A DNA stretch of 64,000 bases from Arsukibacterium sp. MJ3 (lineage in GTDB: Bacteria; Pseudomonadota; Gammaproteobacteria; Enterobacterales; Alteromonadaceae): the NCBI RefSeq assembly GCF_000987765.1, contig NZ_LAHP01000013.1, forward strand, positions 1 to 64,000. The letters are read 5' to 3'. Below, piece after piece: positions 5,807-16,349 of the stretch. The notes under the pieces are model-generated. The model worked only from the letters and a program-made list of their open reading frames with translations. It had not been told where the DNA came from and made no database searches. Made by a program: the position numbers and the translations under genes. Each line of letters begins with the position of its first letter. The stretch's first letter is position 1.

Positions 5807-8560
5807 ATGACGAAAATTGCTTTACCCTACTGGATATTACTGTGCACCCTGCTACCGGCGGTATTGGCCAGCGTTGGCTTGGGCAGCTATTTCGTCTACC
5901 GGGAATCGGTGGAGCTGCACCACAATTTAGCAGTACAAGCCCGTAATATCGCCGTACCTTTAGCCATTAATAGTGAGATATTATTAGCCGACAATAACAT
6001 GCTTGCAATACAAGCCCTGTTAAATACCAGCCACCGTCTTAACTCGCCGGTTATCAGCAACATTGTACTGTTTAACCAGCAAGCCACACTACTTGCCAGC
6101 AGTAATCCGCAACTTAAAGCGACAGAATATCCCACGTTTAACACAGACGACACGGCTAGTGTTGGCGGGCTGGTGCCCTTTAGCCAGGGGTTATTGCTTT
6201 ATCAGTCATTATTACCAGACAGCAACCAACCCGCTGCAGGCCCCTATTTAGTACTACATTTGCAAAACGAGCAAATTTTACTCCAACAACAACGTTATAA
6301 GCTGCATGTTGCCATGTTAGTGGCCGCGGTTATTATGCTGTGCGTAATGCTAAGCCAATGGCTGCGCCAAAAAATTCAGCCGGTACTTCACCGTTTACAA
6401 CAGCAGGTACAACAATTACAAGCCGGACATTATCAACAACAACAAAACGTGTCAGGTATTAAAGAACTTGATCAGGTGCAGCACAGTGTTAATCAACTTT
6501 GCCAGCAGCTGGCATCACTTGAACAGGAAATGCAGCATAATATTGAACAGGTAACCAGTGATTTGCAGCTCAGTATGGAGCAGCTTGAAGTGCAAAACAT
6601 CCAACTGGACTTTTCAAGGCGCAAGGCGCTGGAAGAAAACCGCCAAAAATCAGAATTTCTGGCTAAAATGAGCCATGAATTACGAACCCCACTAAATGGC
6701 GTTATTGGTTTTACCCGCCAACTACTGAAAACACAGCTTAGCGCTAACCAACATGATTACCTTAGCACTATTCAGAAATCAGCTAACAGCTTATTGCATC
6801 TGGTGAATGATGTGCTGGACTTTTCCAAGCTGGAAGAAGGCCGCATGTCGATTAACCCCGAGCCGTTTTCACTGCGCGATGTAGTAAACGATGCTACCGA
6901 GTTATTAGCGGCTAATGCCTTTGATAAACATCTGGAACTGGTTATCGCTATTGAAAATGGCTGCCCGGATGATCTTATTGCCGATCCGGGGCGCTTAACT
7001 CAAATACTAATGAATATAGCCGGTAATGCCATTAAGTTTACCCAGCACGGCAGTATCGTTATTCGGGTCAGCGCTACGTTGTTAAATGAAGATCAGTTAA
7101 TTTTACACAGCTCAGTGCAGGATACCGGTCGCGGCATCAGTGAAGAAAAGCAAAATATGCTGTTTCAGGGTTTTACCAGCAGTGAGCCAACCGACCACCA
7201 TAACGGTTCAGGCCTAGGCCTGATGATTTCGCAGCGCCTGGTACAGGCCATGGGCGGCAATATCGGCTTCGAGAGTAAAACGGCAGAAGGCTCAACGTTT
7301 TGGTTTACCGTTAAATGTCAGCGCTATCACTTGTCGGTAGCAGAGCCGCTGCCCATCGATGTATTAGATGGCAAAAGTGTCCTGTATTTTGAACCGCAGC
7401 AATATTCGCGTGAAGCCACCCTTAACTTGCTGCATAGCTGGGGTTTACAAGTCACCGCTTGCGCCACTAAAGGCCAGTTGCAGCAAGCACTGAACCATGG
7501 TCAGCATTATGATATAGGGTTAATTGGCCGGGCCATTGCTATTAACCAGGTTAATTTGGTGATTGGTCTGGTGCAGCAAATTCGGCCCAGTTGCCAGCAT
7601 ACCTATTTGTTGGTAAATACCTTATCGCCTAATTTACGCGAGGCGATGCTAGCTTCAGGTGCCAATGCCTGCTTACCAAAACCAACCCACCAGCGTAAAT
7701 TAGCGCTGGCCCTGGCCAAGCCTTATCTAGACCAGGCTAAATACCTGCCACTGCCGGTGGCGCTGCCTAAAGCGGCCTTAAAAGTGTTAACCGTAGACGA
7801 CAACGACGCTAACCTGAAACTGATTAATACTCTGCTGACCGAGTTGGTAGAACATCTTGAGTCAGCCACCAATGGTTCGGATGCCTGGCAAAAAGCCACA
7901 CAGCATGTCTATGACATTATTTTTATGGATATTAATATGCCAGTAATGGATGGCATTAATGCCTGCCAGCGCATACGACAAAGTTCGTTAAACGAACATA
8001 CGCCGATTGTCGCAGTAACCGCGCACGCGGTTGCCGGTGAGCGTGCCAGGCTGCTAGCATTGGGCTTTAATGAATTTTTAAGTAAACCACTGGATGAAAA
8101 AATGCTGCACTTCACACTGCAAGAATTTTGTCCTTTAATTGGCCAGCATAGCAGCCAACTTAGTGGCTCGCGCACCGCAATAATAGAACCAACAGGTGGC
8201 AATAACAGCCTGATCGACTGGAAAATTGCGCTGCAACGCGCTGCTGGCAAACCCGCACTGGCGAAAGAGATGTTAAAAATGCTACTTAACAGCTTAACCG
8301 AAACGCAGCAACAAATTAGTGCGGCGTTAAGCGCCAGTAACCCAGAGCAGCTATTACAGTTAATTCATAAATTACATGGTGCCTGTTGTTATACCGGCGT
8401 ACCGAGTTTAACCAAGCTGGTTGAAACGTTGGAAACACAACTAAAAACCGGCGCCAGTTTAACCCGGCTAGAGCCAGAGTTATTTGAGCTGGATGACATA
8501 TTAACGGCATTAGGCCAGCTCGACACCGACTGGCTGGACCGGGTTACCCTTCCAGAATAA
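5807..8560 (+). CDS. barA: Hybrid sensor histidine kinase BarA
   Basis: BarA is the sensor of the BarA-UvrY (GacS-GacA) system, which controls the small RNAs that antagonise CsrA. Starting at ATG 5807 the protein has 917 residues: TM helix near 8-28, a periplasmic segment, a second TM near 167-183, a HAMP and coiled-coil stretch, a kinase core with MSHELRTPLNG (phosphorylated H290) and ATP-lid motifs DTGRGIS and GSGLGL. Then comes a degenerate receiver-like region (about 520-645), a true receiver with D708 in MDINMPVMDG, and a C-terminal Hpt domain with H857 in KLHGACC. TTG 5786 and GTG 5801 are alternative starts; no start has a strong SD. Its position opposite rlmD-relA is the same as in E. 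coli. Confidence 0.95.
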   Translation: MTKIALPYWILLCTLLPAVLASVGLGSYFVYRESVELHHNLAVQARNIAVPLAINSEILLADNNMLAIQALLNTSHRLNSPVISNIVLFNQQATLLASSNPQLKATEYPTFNTDDTASVGGLVPFSQGLLLYQSLLPDSNQPAAGPYLVLHLQNEQILLQQQRYKLHVAMLVAAVIMLCVMLSQWLRQKIQPVLHRLQQQVQQLQAGHYQQQQNVSGIKELDQVQHSVNQLCQQLASLEQEMQHNIEQVTSDLQLSMEQLEVQNIQLDFSRRKALEENRQKSEFLAKMSHELRTPLNGVIGFTRQLLKTQLSANQHDYLSTIQKSANSLLHLVNDVLDFSKLEEGRMSINPEPFSLRDVVNDATELLAANAFDKHLELVIAIENGCPDDLIADPGRLTQILMNIAGNAIKFTQHGSIVIRVSATLLNEDQLILHSSVQDTGRGISEEKQNMLFQGFTSSEPTDHHNGSGLGLMISQRLVQAMGGNIGFESKTAEGSTFWFTVKCQRYHLSVAEPLPIDVLDGKSVLYFEPQQYSREATLNLLHSWGLQVTACATKGQLQQALNHGQHYDIGLIGRAIAINQVNLVIGLVQQIRPSCQHTYLLVNTLSPNLREAMLASGANACLPKPTHQRKLALALAKPYLDQAKYLPLPVALPKAALKVLTVDDNDANLKLINTLLTELVEHLESATNGSDAWQKATQHVYDIIFMDINMPVMDGINACQRIRQSSLNEHTPIVAVTAHAVAGERARLLALGFNEFLSKPLDEKMLHFTLQEFCPLIGQHSSQLSGSRTAIIEPTGGNNSLIDWKIALQRAAGKPALAKEMLKMLLNSLTETQQQISAALSASNPEQLLQLIHKLHGACCYTGVPSLTKLVETLETQLKTGASLTRLEPELFELDDILTALGQLDTDWLDRVTLPE

Positions 8561-8921
8561 CGGTGGCGATGGCATAAGCCTGCTCGTCGCTTATCGACAA
8601 CCAACAGTGCTTTACGCCTAGCTCTGCTGCCCTTTGTGCAGCATATCCAGTAAAACAAAGCTCTGGCTTGCCCAGCTTATCATTGCTTATTTCAATATGC
8701 TGAAACGACACTCCCCGACCAATGCCGGTACCCAAAGCCTTGGCTGCGGCTTCTTTAGCCGCAAACCGTTTGGCAAAATAACGGCTGGCAAGCGTATGGT
8801 TGGCAAAGCACTGCTGCTCAGTGGCAGTAAGTACACGCTGCATAAGGCCCGGCGTGCGCGCTAAGCTTTGCTCAATCCGGCTAATTTCTACAATATCAGT
8901 GCCAAGCCCCACAATGGCCAT
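8544..8921 (-). CDS. acpS: Holo-[acyl-carrier-protein] synthase AcpS
   Basis: AcpS transfers 4'-phosphopantetheine from CoA to apo-ACP, activating it for fatty acid synthesis. The 125 residues have the family hallmarks GLGTDIVEI (metal-binding Asp) and RFAAKEAAAKALG, at standard length. The start codon shares one base with the stop of pdxJ (TAATG), so the two are probably translationally coupled. Its 3' end overlaps the convergent barA by 17 bases. Confidence 0.96.
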   Translation of the reverse strand: MAIVGLGTDIVEISRIEQSLARTPGLMQRVLTATEQQCFANHTLASRYFAKRFAAKEAAAKALGTGIGRGVSFQHIEISNDKLGKPELCFTGYAAQRAAELGVKHCWLSISDEQAYAIATVILEG

Positions 8922-9652
8922 TAACCACGCGCCTCTACCATCAATCTTTTCATTTCAGTCACGGCAGCGGCTAAACCACTGAACAGGGCGCGGGCAACAA
9001 TAGCATGGCCAATATTTAATTCGTACATCTGAGGAATTGCCGCTATCGGTTGCACGTTATGGTAGTGCAAGCCATGCCCGGCATTAACGGTAATGCCAAG
9101 CGAAGCGGCATACGCAGCAGCGTCTGCTATTCTGGCAAGCTCAGTCTGCTGTACTTTGCTATCTGTGGCTTCGGCGTAACGGCCGGTATGTATTTCAATA
9201 AAAGGCGCACCCGCCGCTGCTGCGGCGTCTATTTGCAGTTTATCTGCATCAATAAACAACGATACCAAAATATTGTCAGACGCCAACTGCGTCACGGCTT
9301 CAGTCATCCGGCTTAGCTGCCCGGCAACATCCAATCCACCTTCGGTGGTCAGCTCCTGGCGTTTCTCTGGCACTAAACAACAAAAATGAGGTTTCAACTG
9401 GCCGGCAATACTTAGCATTTCATCAGTAAGCGCCATTTCAAAATTCAGACGGGTGGTCAGGCTTTGCCGCAGCATAAAAACATCGCGGTCAATAATATGG
9501 CGCCGGTCTTCACGTAAATGCACGGTGATACCATCGGCACCAGCCTGCTCGGCCACTAACGCGGCATGCACAGGTTCCGGGTAACAGGTTCCGCGAGCTT
9601 GACGCAAGGTCGCTACGTGATCGATATTAACACCAAGGTAAATAGGGCTCAT
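8921..9652 (-). CDS. pdxJ: Pyridoxine 5'-phosphate synthase PdxJ
   Basis: PdxJ condenses 1-deoxy-D-xylulose 5-phosphate with 3-amino-2-oxopropyl phosphate, the last ring-forming step of vitamin B6 synthesis. The 243-residue TIM-barrel protein begins [17 protein letters not shown], has [16 protein letters not shown], and ends with the conserved [11 protein letters not shown] and [10 protein letters not shown] segments. It sits between recO and acpS as in E. coli. About 100 bases separate it from recO, so it may have its own promoter; none was convincing by eye. Confidence 0.97.
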   Translation of the reverse strand: MSPIYLGVNIDHVATLRQARGTCYPEPVHAALVAEQAGADGITVHLREDRRHIIDRDVFMLRQSLTTRLNFEMALTDEMLSIAGQLKPHFCCLVPEKRQELTTEGGLDVAGQLSRMTEAVTQLASDNILVSLFIDADKLQIDAAAAAGAPFIEIHTGRYAEATDSKVQQTELARIADAAAYAASLGITVNAGHGLHYHNVQPIAAIPQMYELNIGHAIVARALFSGLAAAVTEMKRLMVEARG

Positions 9653-9754
9653 AATGGCTCCGGCTTAAAGTTGTCAATTAACGTTATAAAAGATTTTATG
9701 GATCAAAATGCTGAATGACACGGCTAAATTAACGCTTTTAATGTCCGTTCTTAA

Positions 9755-10438
9755 TTAAAATTGGGCGCTAAACAAGGCGCGGCTACTCAATGGCTTATCA
9801 CCCAGCAAAGGCGCCAATAACTGGCGGCTTAATTGTTTGGCTACTCTATGGGTTGCACTGTGTTGCCAGTCATACTGACCAATGGCTAACAGTGCGGTGC
9901 CAGGCCAACCATTGTTGACGGCCACAAAGCCCTGCTGTTGCTGCCAGGCATATAACTGGCTGGGATCTAAAGGCAAACCACTGGCATCATGTTGCCAATC
10001 TACCGGTAAACCCAGTTCACTTAACAAGGCAAATTCAAATTCGCGTAAGCAAGGTTCAAGTAACACTGGCTGTTGTTGGGCTAGGTTTAATGCCGTCAGG
10101 CTGTGTTGATAATAACCAAATAATTGCTCTGAACCGACATCAGCCGGCCACAGCCGGCAAACTAATTCATTAAGATACAGCGCGCTAAACAAAAACTTGC
10201 CAACAAAGCGATTGGCCGGGGCCAGCTCGTCTAAAGTGGTAACAGTTTTAAGACTACTGCGGCCGGTAAGCGCCACGGTTACTAATTGAAAGGGTTGCAA
10301 GGCAAAACGTTGTTTGCCCTGACGCTTTCGAATAACCGCTGACACCCGGCCTAACTCTGGCAGTAATAATTGTAACAGCTGTTTATTGTCTTGAAACGGC
10401 CGGCTATGCAGAATATAAGCAGGACACAGCGGCTGCAT
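9755..10438 (-). CDS. recO: DNA repair protein RecO
   Basis: RecO works with RecR to load RecA onto SSB-coated DNA in the RecF pathway. The 227-residue protein starts with an OB-fold region typical of the family (AYILHSRPFQDNKQLLQLL) and continues with the helical domain (FLFSALYLNELVCRLW). Length matches the gammaproteobacterial norm. It follows era by 19 bases in the rnc-era-recO-pdxJ-acpS series. Confidence 0.93.
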   Translation of the reverse strand: MQPLCPAYILHSRPFQDNKQLLQLLLPELGRVSAVIRKRQGKQRFALQPFQLVTVALTGRSSLKTVTTLDELAPANRFVGKFLFSALYLNELVCRLWPADVGSEQLFGYYQHSLTALNLAQQQPVLLEPCLREFEFALLSELGLPVDWQHDASGLPLDPSQLYAWQQQQGFVAVNNGWPGTALLAIGQYDWQHSATHRVAKQLSRQLLAPLLGDKPLSSRALFSAQF

Positions 10439-10457
10439 GGGCTAAGCCTCCGGGTCT

Positions 10458-11366
10458 TTAATCTTCGCCGTAGCCAAGGCTGCGCAGTGCACGTTCGTCG
10501 TCTGCCCAACCAGACTTAACTTTTACCCAAACCTGCAAAAACACCGGCTGCTCTAACATTGCCGCCATATCTAACCGGGCTTCGGTAGCAATGGTTTTAA
10601 TGCGCTCGCCTTTATTACCAATCACCATCCGCTTCTGGCTCTCGCGCTCAACTAATACCAAAGCCGCAATGTGAAAATGCTTTTCTTCCCACTTAAACCG
10701 TTCAATTTCTACGGTTACTGAGTAAGGTAATTCATCACCAAGAAAGCGCATGAGTTTTTCGCGGACAATTTCTGCCGCCATAAAGCGCTGTGAACGATCG
10801 GTGATATAGTCTTCTGGAAAATAGAACTCGCACAGCGGTAAATGCCGATGCACAACGCTACGTAATGCTGCAACATTGTCACCACTTTCCGCCGACAACG
10901 GCACAATATCGACAAAATTAAGCTGGCTGCCCAACCACTGTAAGTGCGGCAACAACTCCGATTTATCTTTATATAAATCGACTTTATTCACCACCAATAC
11001 CACTTGCTTACCCGAGGCAATCAGTCGGTTTAACACCATCTGATCATCATCATGCCAGCGGGTACCTTCCACCACAAACAGCACCAATTCAACATCGTTA
11101 ATAGAGCTGGCAGCCGCTTTATTCATCAGTCGGTTAATCGCCCGCTTTTCCTCAATATGTAACCCCGGAGTATCGACATATACCGTCTGATAATTATCAA
11201 CGGTATCAATACCGACAATGCGGTGCCGGGTAGTTTGCGGTTTCTTTGAGGTAATACTAACTTTTTGACCCACCAGTTTATTTAACAAGGTAGATTTGCC
11301 AACATTGGGCCGGCCAACTATCGCCACTAAACCAGCATGGGTGGTAGGCGTAGGTTTATCGTTCAT
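10458..11366 (-). CDS. era: GTPase Era
   Basis: Era is a GTPase that binds the 3' end of 16S rRNA during 30S assembly. From ATG 11366 it has 302 residues: P-loop [19 protein letters not shown], and a C-terminal KH domain ([17 protein letters not shown]). The frame stays open about 50 codons further upstream into rnc, but family length and the N-terminus ([12 protein letters not shown]) support ATG 11366. It overlaps the end of rnc by 11 bases, so translational coupling is likely. Confidence 0.96.
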   Translation of the reverse strand: MNDKPTPTTHAGLVAIVGRPNVGKSTLLNKLVGQKVSITSKKPQTTRHRIVGIDTVDNYQTVYVDTPGLHIEEKRAINRLMNKAAASSINDVELVLFVVEGTRWHDDDQMVLNRLIASGKQVVLVVNKVDLYKDKSELLPHLQWLGSQLNFVDIVPLSAESGDNVAALRSVVHRHLPLCEFYFPEDYITDRSQRFMAAEIVREKLMRFLGDELPYSVTVEIERFKWEEKHFHIAALVLVERESQKRMVIGNKGERIKTIATEARLDMAAMLEQPVFLQVWVKVKSGWADDERALRSLGYGED

Positions 11367-12030
11367 TTTTAATCTGTTCCAAAGCCGCATTAGCGGCATC
11401 TTGCTCAGCTTTACGCCGTGAACTGCCTGAAGCAGTAATCGGCTTAAGGCCAGGTACCGTGCAGCGCACGGTAAAGGTTTGTTTATGCGCTTCGCCTTCT
11501 GTAGCAATAACGTCATACAGTGGCAACGCTAACCGCAAGCCTTGTAAATGTTCCTGCAGCAGCGTTTTAGAGTCTTTCTGCTCGCCAGGCGCAATGTGGT
11601 TTAAGCGCTCACCAAACCAATCGAGGATCCGCTCACGACAGGCCTCCATACCGCTGTCTAAAAAGATAGCACCTAAAATCGCTTCCAGCGCGTCAGCCAA
11701 AATAGACTCGCGCCGATGGCCACCGCTTTTTAGCTCGCCCGGGCCTAGACGCAGGTATTGCGCAATGGCTAACTCCTGGGCAATTTCAGCTAATGTTACG
11801 CCTTTAACCAAGGCAGATCGCATGCGGGTTAAATCACCTTCGCGGGTTTGTGGAAACTGGCTAAATAACGTTTGGGCAATAATTAGCCCCAATACCGCAT
11901 CGCCAAGAAACTCCAGCCGCTCGTTATGTTTCCCTTTACAACTACGATGAGTTAACGCTTGCTCCAATAATTCAGGTTGCACAAACTGGTAACCTAGTTT
12001 TTGCATTAACGGCTTAACCGGTTGTAACAT
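11356..12030 (-). CDS. rnc: Ribonuclease III
   Basis: RNase III cleaves double-stranded RNA and processes rRNA precursors and many mRNAs. The 224-residue protein has the signature [13 protein letters not shown] with its acidic catalytic residues, a second acidic site in [13 protein letters not shown], and a C-terminal double-stranded-RNA-binding domain ending [13 protein letters not shown]. It lies nine bases downstream of lepB. In E. coli RNase III autoregulates by cutting its own leader; no such leader was identified here. Confidence 0.97.
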   Translation of the reverse strand: MLQPVKPLMQKLGYQFVQPELLEQALTHRSCKGKHNERLEFLGDAVLGLIIAQTLFSQFPQTREGDLTRMRSALVKGVTLAEIAQELAIAQYLRLGPGELKSGGHRRESILADALEAILGAIFLDSGMEACRERILDWFGERLNHIAPGEQKDSKTLLQEHLQGLRLALPLYDVIATEGEAHKQTFTVRCTVPGLKPITASGSSRRKAEQDAANAALEQIKNER

Positions 12031-12039
12031 CAGCGCACC

Positions 12040-12963
12040 TTATTCAATTTTACCCAGGCGCTCAAACCGCACGCCCACCGGCACCCAGCCAGGTAACCAG
12101 CTTGTCGGATCGTCACTAAATTCAAAGCTCATCCAGATAAATACCGCTTTCCCAACCAGGTTATCGGCGGGTACAAAGCCCCAAAACCGGCTATCCCGAC
12201 TGTTATCACGATTATCACCCAACGCAAAATAATGCCCCGCTGGCACGATAAACTCATCAATGGCAGTACCCTGCTGTTGATAAAAACCCCGCAGTTGCTC
12301 TATGGCACCTGGCGTAACTAAAATATCATGGCCATTTTCGCCCAGCGCTTCGCGGTATCGGCGTTGTGGCAACCGCCCCTGGAAAAACTGATTATCGGCA
12401 ATATCCTCCAAGCCAATTCGCTCCAGCGTGCCGCACCCTGTCGTTTGGCCGCCAGTGCAGGCTTTATCAATATACAGTTGCTTGTCACGATAAATAATCC
12501 GATCGCCGGGTAATCCAACAATGCGCTTAATATAGTCTACCGTTGGCTGCTCTGGGTACTTAAATACCGCAACATCTCCATGCTCAGGTAATTTATTGTG
12601 ATACAACGTTTTGCGCCATACCGGGTCTTTTACGTCATAAGAAAACTTTTCTACCAGAATAAAATCACCGACTAATAAGGTGGGCATCATTGACCCGGAG
12701 GGAATTTGAAACGGCTCGAATAAAAACGATCGAAACAAGGTAATAGCCGCTATTACCGGAAAAATAGACTTTGCCGTTTCCACCAATGCCGGCTCTTTTA
12801 ACAAGCTGTCGGTGGCATCATGTGTTAACTGAGTACCGGCGCTATTTTGCGCTAACACCAGCCGTGCTTTACGTTTTGGTGCCAGCACCAAAGCATCGAG
12901 CAGCCACACTAAGCCACTGGCCAGCGTAAGTAACACTAAAAATATTGCAAAATAACCCGCCAT
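12040..12963 (-). CDS. lepB: Signal peptidase I
   Basis: LepB removes signal peptides from Sec- and Tat-exported proteins at the periplasmic face of the inner membrane. The 307 residues show an N-terminal TM helix, a cytoplasmic loop, a second TM near 65-82, the catalytic Ser in IPSGSMMPTL (S91), the general base Lys in DYIKRIVGLPGD (K146) and the closing GDNRDNSRDSRFWG box. It follows lepA with 26 bases between, the classic lepA-lepB pair. Confidence 0.97.
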   Translation of the reverse strand: MAGYFAIFLVLLTLASGLVWLLDALVLAPKRKARLVLAQNSAGTQLTHDATDSLLKEPALVETAKSIFPVIAAITLFRSFLFEPFQIPSGSMMPTLLVGDFILVEKFSYDVKDPVWRKTLYHNKLPEHGDVAVFKYPEQPTVDYIKRIVGLPGDRIIYRDKQLYIDKACTGGQTTGCGTLERIGLEDIADNQFFQGRLPQRRYREALGENGHDILVTPGAIEQLRGFYQQQGTAIDEFIVPAGHYFALGDNRDNSRDSRFWGFVPADNLVGKAVFIWMSFEFSDDPTSWLPGWVPVGVRFERLGKIE

Positions 12964-12989
12964 GCGTTTCCCTTTTTATTACCTACGTT

Positions 12990-14789
12990 TTACTTGCCTA
13001 CTTTCAAAATGGCCAGGAAGGCCTCTTGTGGTACTTCAACATTACCAACCTGCTTCATCCTTTTTTTACCATCTTTCTGCTTTTGCAGTAGTTTTTTCTT
13101 ACGGCTGATATCACCGCCGTAACATTTTGCCAATACGTTTTTGCGCATTTGCTTAATGGTAGTGCGGGCAATAACGTGGTTACCAATAGCCGCCTGAATA
13201 GCAATATCAAACATTTGCCGCGGAATAAGCTCTTTCAGTTTTTCTGCCAGTTGCCGGCCACGGCCCTGGGCAAAATCAATATGGCTAATAATAGCAAGCG
13301 CATCTACCCGCTCGCCATTGATTAAAATATCAACTCGTTGCATGTTCGACGTCTGGAAACGCTTAAACGAGTAATCAAGTGAAGCATAACCACGACTGGT
13401 TGATTTTAACCGGTCAAAAAAGTCCATCACAACTTCAGCCATCGGCAGCTCATAGACCAGCGCCACTTGTCGACCGTGATACGTCATATTGACCTGAGTA
13501 CCACGCTTCTCGATACACAGCGTAATAACATTACCCAAGTATTCCTGTGGCACCAGAATATGCGCCTCGACAATCGGCTCGCGCATTTCTTCAATATCAT
13601 TTACTGCTGGCAAATCGCTGGGGTTATCTACCAACACCGTTTCACCGTTTTTCTTTACCACTTCATACACCACTGTGGGTGCGGTGGTAATTAAGTCTAA
13701 ATCGTATTCCCGCTCTAAGCGTTCCTGAATAATTTCCATGTGCAACATGCCAAGGAAACCGATACGAAAACCAAAGCCGAGGGCACCAGAGTTTTCTGGC
13801 TCATAAAATAAGGAAGAATCATTCAAGCTAAGCTTAGCTAGGGCATCACGAAAATCTTCATAATCATCGGAAGATACCGGAAACACCCCGGCATAAACCT
13901 GAGGTTTAATCCGCTTAAAGCCAGGCAGAGGTTTTTCTGCACTGTTTTTTGCTAAGGTAAGCGTATCACCGACCGGTGCACCTTTAATTTCTTTAATACC
14001 CGCGATTACAAAGCCCACTTCGCCGGTATTTAATTGGCCGGTGTTGGTGGCTTTTGGGCTGAAAACACCTACTTTGTCTACTTCATAAACTTGACCAGTC
14101 GACATCACTTTAATTTTATCTTTGGTCTTTATTGAACCATGCTTTACCCGCACCAGTGAGACAACACCCTGATAAGCGTCGAACCATGAATCAATAATCA
14201 GCGCCTGGGTCGGAAGGTCACGATCACCTTCCGGCGGTGGGATTTTTTTAACGATGGTTTCTAATACATCTTTAATGCCAAAACCGGTTTTAGCCGAACA
14301 TTGCACTGCGCCAAGCGCTTCAATACCAATAATATCTTCAATTTCTTCGGCAACCCGTTCGGGTTCAGCTTGGGGTAAATCAATTTTATTGAGGACCGGA
14401 ATAACTTCCAGATTCATTTCCAGTGCGGTGTAACAGTTCGCCACGGTTTGGGCTTCTACGCCCTGGCCGGCGTCAACCACTAACAAGGCGCCTTCACAAG
14501 CAGCCAATGAACGACTTACCTCGTAAGTAAAGTCGACGTGCCCTGGTGTATCAATAAAATTCAGCTGGTAAATATTGCCATCGTCAGCGGTATAGTTAAG
14601 GGTAACGCTTTGCGCTTTAATGGTTATACCCCGCTCTCGCTCCAGATCCATAGAGTCGAGCACCTGTTGCTGCATTTCACGATCGGCCAAGCCGCCACAA
14701 AACTGGATAAGCCGATCAGACAGTGTCGATTTACCATGGTCAATGTGAGCGATGACGGAGAAGTTTCTGATATTGTTTATTTTTGCCAT
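12990..14789 (-). CDS. lepA: Elongation factor 4 (LepA)
   Basis: LepA is a translational GTPase that back-translocates stalled ribosomes or assists initiation and 30S assembly. The 599 residues match the family length. G motifs [17 protein letters not shown] and NKIDLP are present near the N-terminus, and the LepA-specific C-terminal domain ends in a Lys-rich segment with [13 protein letters not shown]. It lies downstream of rseC with a 155-base gap that could hold a promoter. Confidence 0.98.
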   Translation of the reverse strand: MAKINNIRNFSVIAHIDHGKSTLSDRLIQFCGGLADREMQQQVLDSMDLERERGITIKAQSVTLNYTADDGNIYQLNFIDTPGHVDFTYEVSRSLAACEGALLVVDAGQGVEAQTVANCYTALEMNLEVIPVLNKIDLPQAEPERVAEEIEDIIGIEALGAVQCSAKTGFGIKDVLETIVKKIPPPEGDRDLPTQALIIDSWFDAYQGVVSLVRVKHGSIKTKDKIKVMSTGQVYEVDKVGVFSPKATNTGQLNTGEVGFVIAGIKEIKGAPVGDTLTLAKNSAEKPLPGFKRIKPQVYAGVFPVSSDDYEDFRDALAKLSLNDSSLFYEPENSGALGFGFRIGFLGMLHMEIIQERLEREYDLDLITTAPTVVYEVVKKNGETVLVDNPSDLPAVNDIEEMREPIVEAHILVPQEYLGNVITLCIEKRGTQVNMTYHGRQVALVYELPMAEVVMDFFDRLKSTSRGYASLDYSFKRFQTSNMQRVDILINGERVDALAIISHIDFAQGRGRQLAEKLKELIPRQMFDIAIQAAIGNHVIARTTIKQMRKNVLAKCYGGDISRKKKLLQKQKDGKKRMKQVGNVEVPQEAFLAILKVGK

Positions 14790-14944
14790 GTTATCCGCAA
14801 GTGTCCGAAAAATGCTGGGGGTACAAACAATAAGCTAGGTCGCAGCCTATTCAGGCGCGGCTATTGTGATACCAATGCTGTAAAAAATTAGCGGGAATTG
14901 TACTCTATCCATCGTCAGCTTGCTATGTGTTCTTCGCCAAGCGC

Positions 14945-15397
14945 TCAGGACACTTGCTGTACTTTTAAGGCCGGCAATACCGCGACAATATTAAGTTGCT
15001 GCGCCGTGGCAACGTTATTGCCGTAATAGCGGGCAATTAACAAACCAGCACAAGCACCAAACAGTGCCGCTAGCATGGTCCAGCCCTCGCTTACCTGCCA
15101 GGCCAGATCAGCCACCAAAGCCAATAACAACATTAGTACTAACGGCAATAAGTATACCAGCAGCGCCGCAATAACAACTTGCTGCTCAGTAGTAGCAATT
15201 TTTACCTGCTCGCCAGGCAATAACGTGAGGTGGGTGCTAACAAAAAAACGGTTTTGTCGAGGCGTCAGGGTTTTCGCGACAATACCGGTGCCGCAATCGC
15301 TACTTACCTGGCAGGCATTGCAGGTAGTTACCGGCGTAGTGCCCAGCCATACCCCGCCTTCATCTACTGCCAACACTGTTGCTATCTGCTCAATCAT
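14945..15397 (-). CDS. rseC: Sigma-E regulatory protein RseC
   Basis: RseC is an inner-membrane protein of the rpoE-rseABC operon; related proteins act with the Rsx/Rnf complex in reducing SoxR. The 150-residue product has an N-terminal domain with clustered Cys (CNACQVSSDCGTG) and two TM helices around residues 75-97 and 103-122. It is the last gene of the sigma-E module, 20 bases after rseB. Confidence 0.92.
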   Translation of the reverse strand: MIEQIATVLAVDEGGVWLGTTPVTTCNACQVSSDCGTGIVAKTLTPRQNRFFVSTHLTLLPGEQVKIATTEQQVVIAALLVYLLPLVLMLLLALVADLAWQVSEGWTMLAALFGACAGLLIARYYGNNVATAQQLNIVAVLPALKVQQVS

Positions 15398-15417
15398 TTT
15401 ACCCTGTTACCTGTTAC

Positions 15418-16347
15418 TTAATGCACTGCTGCGGCTAATCGTGCGGCTACGTCGATACTAACAGGTCCGATCACGGTGACATCGTGCTGTGCTGCACTTA
15501 ACATATAAATGGTTGTCGCGCCGTCTCGATAAGCCTGGGTTGGCATTTGCTGACTAGGCTGCACAAAGACTGATACCTGATGTAGGCCGTCGGTTAATAA
15601 CCAGTAACTGAGCAGGCTTTGCTGTAATTGTGGCAGGATAGTGGGTTCAACAACTAGTTGATAGCCTGCCGGCAACCAATTTAATTGCAGTTCACTTGCC
15701 GGCAAGGTAACTGATGATGCTTGTGCCGCAGGTTCGGGCAGATCGGTATCTAACAAAAGTTGCAAGTTATCAGGTAATTCAGGACTAATTTGCATATGGG
15801 TAACTAACCAGCGCTCTAACGGTGCCTGCTGTTCAGACATAACATCAATGCGCAGTGGAAAGCCAGATTCAACCTCGACCCAAAGCCAGTAACTGTGCCG
15901 GCTTGAATCATTTGCACTTAACCGCAATAATTGGGCAGTATGACCTGACATAACAGTGCTGCTACCAAGCACAGCGCTGTACAGCTTTTGGATCTGATTA
16001 CTATCTTGAAATAATAATGCCGGCAATTCTTTAATGCTATTGCTGGTAGTGACTAAAGTGGGACGGTCGGTAAAAAAGTAATACACCACGCCATTTAAAC
16101 GCAAAATATCAACACCTTCAGCATCTAATGGCACCAGATGTTCTATTTCTTTATCGTCTTTACGGCCATGCTGCCAGCGGAATGTTTCCACCTGATTGCC
16201 TTTAAACACCACAAAAGAACTATCGAAATTGTATTGGCTAACACTATTTTGCACCCGGTCAAACAAATCCCAACCGGATTCATCCGCTTGCAGCAAGCTG
16301 CTGCACAATAACATCAGGGTGCAACACAGGCTTACTACTTTACTCAT
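15418..16347 (-). CDS. rseB: Sigma-E regulatory protein RseB
   Basis: RseB is the periplasmic partner that binds the RseA anti-sigma factor, shields it from DegS and senses lipopolysaccharide and lipoprotein signals. The 309-residue product has a signal peptide (MSKVVSLCCTLMLLCSSLLQADE), an N-terminal LolA-like domain (SSFVVFKGNQVETFRWQHG) and a C-terminal domain. It starts two bases after the stop of rseA. Confidence 0.93.
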   Translation of the reverse strand: MSKVVSLCCTLMLLCSSLLQADESGWDLFDRVQNSVSQYNFDSSFVVFKGNQVETFRWQHGRKDDKEIEHLVPLDAEGVDILRLNGVVYYFFTDRPTLVTTSNSIKELPALLFQDSNQIQKLYSAVLGSSTVMSGHTAQLLRLSANDSSRHSYWLWVEVESGFPLRIDVMSEQQAPLERWLVTHMQISPELPDNLQLLLDTDLPEPAAQASSVTLPASELQLNWLPAGYQLVVEPTILPQLQQSLLSYWLLTDGLHQVSVFVQPSQQMPTQAYRDGATTIYMLSAAQHDVTVIGPVSIDVAARLAAAVH

Positions 16348-16349
16348 AT

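Noticed and set aside
11367-11516. Upstream extension of era
   Set aside because: Would lie inside rnc in another frame; family length and N-terminus support ATG 11366.
11459-11950. 163-codon plus-strand frame inside rnc
   Set aside because: Antisense of rnc; composition is a mirror of the real gene.
15075-15461. 128-codon plus-strand frame over rseC
   Set aside because: Antisense shadow of rseC and rseB.
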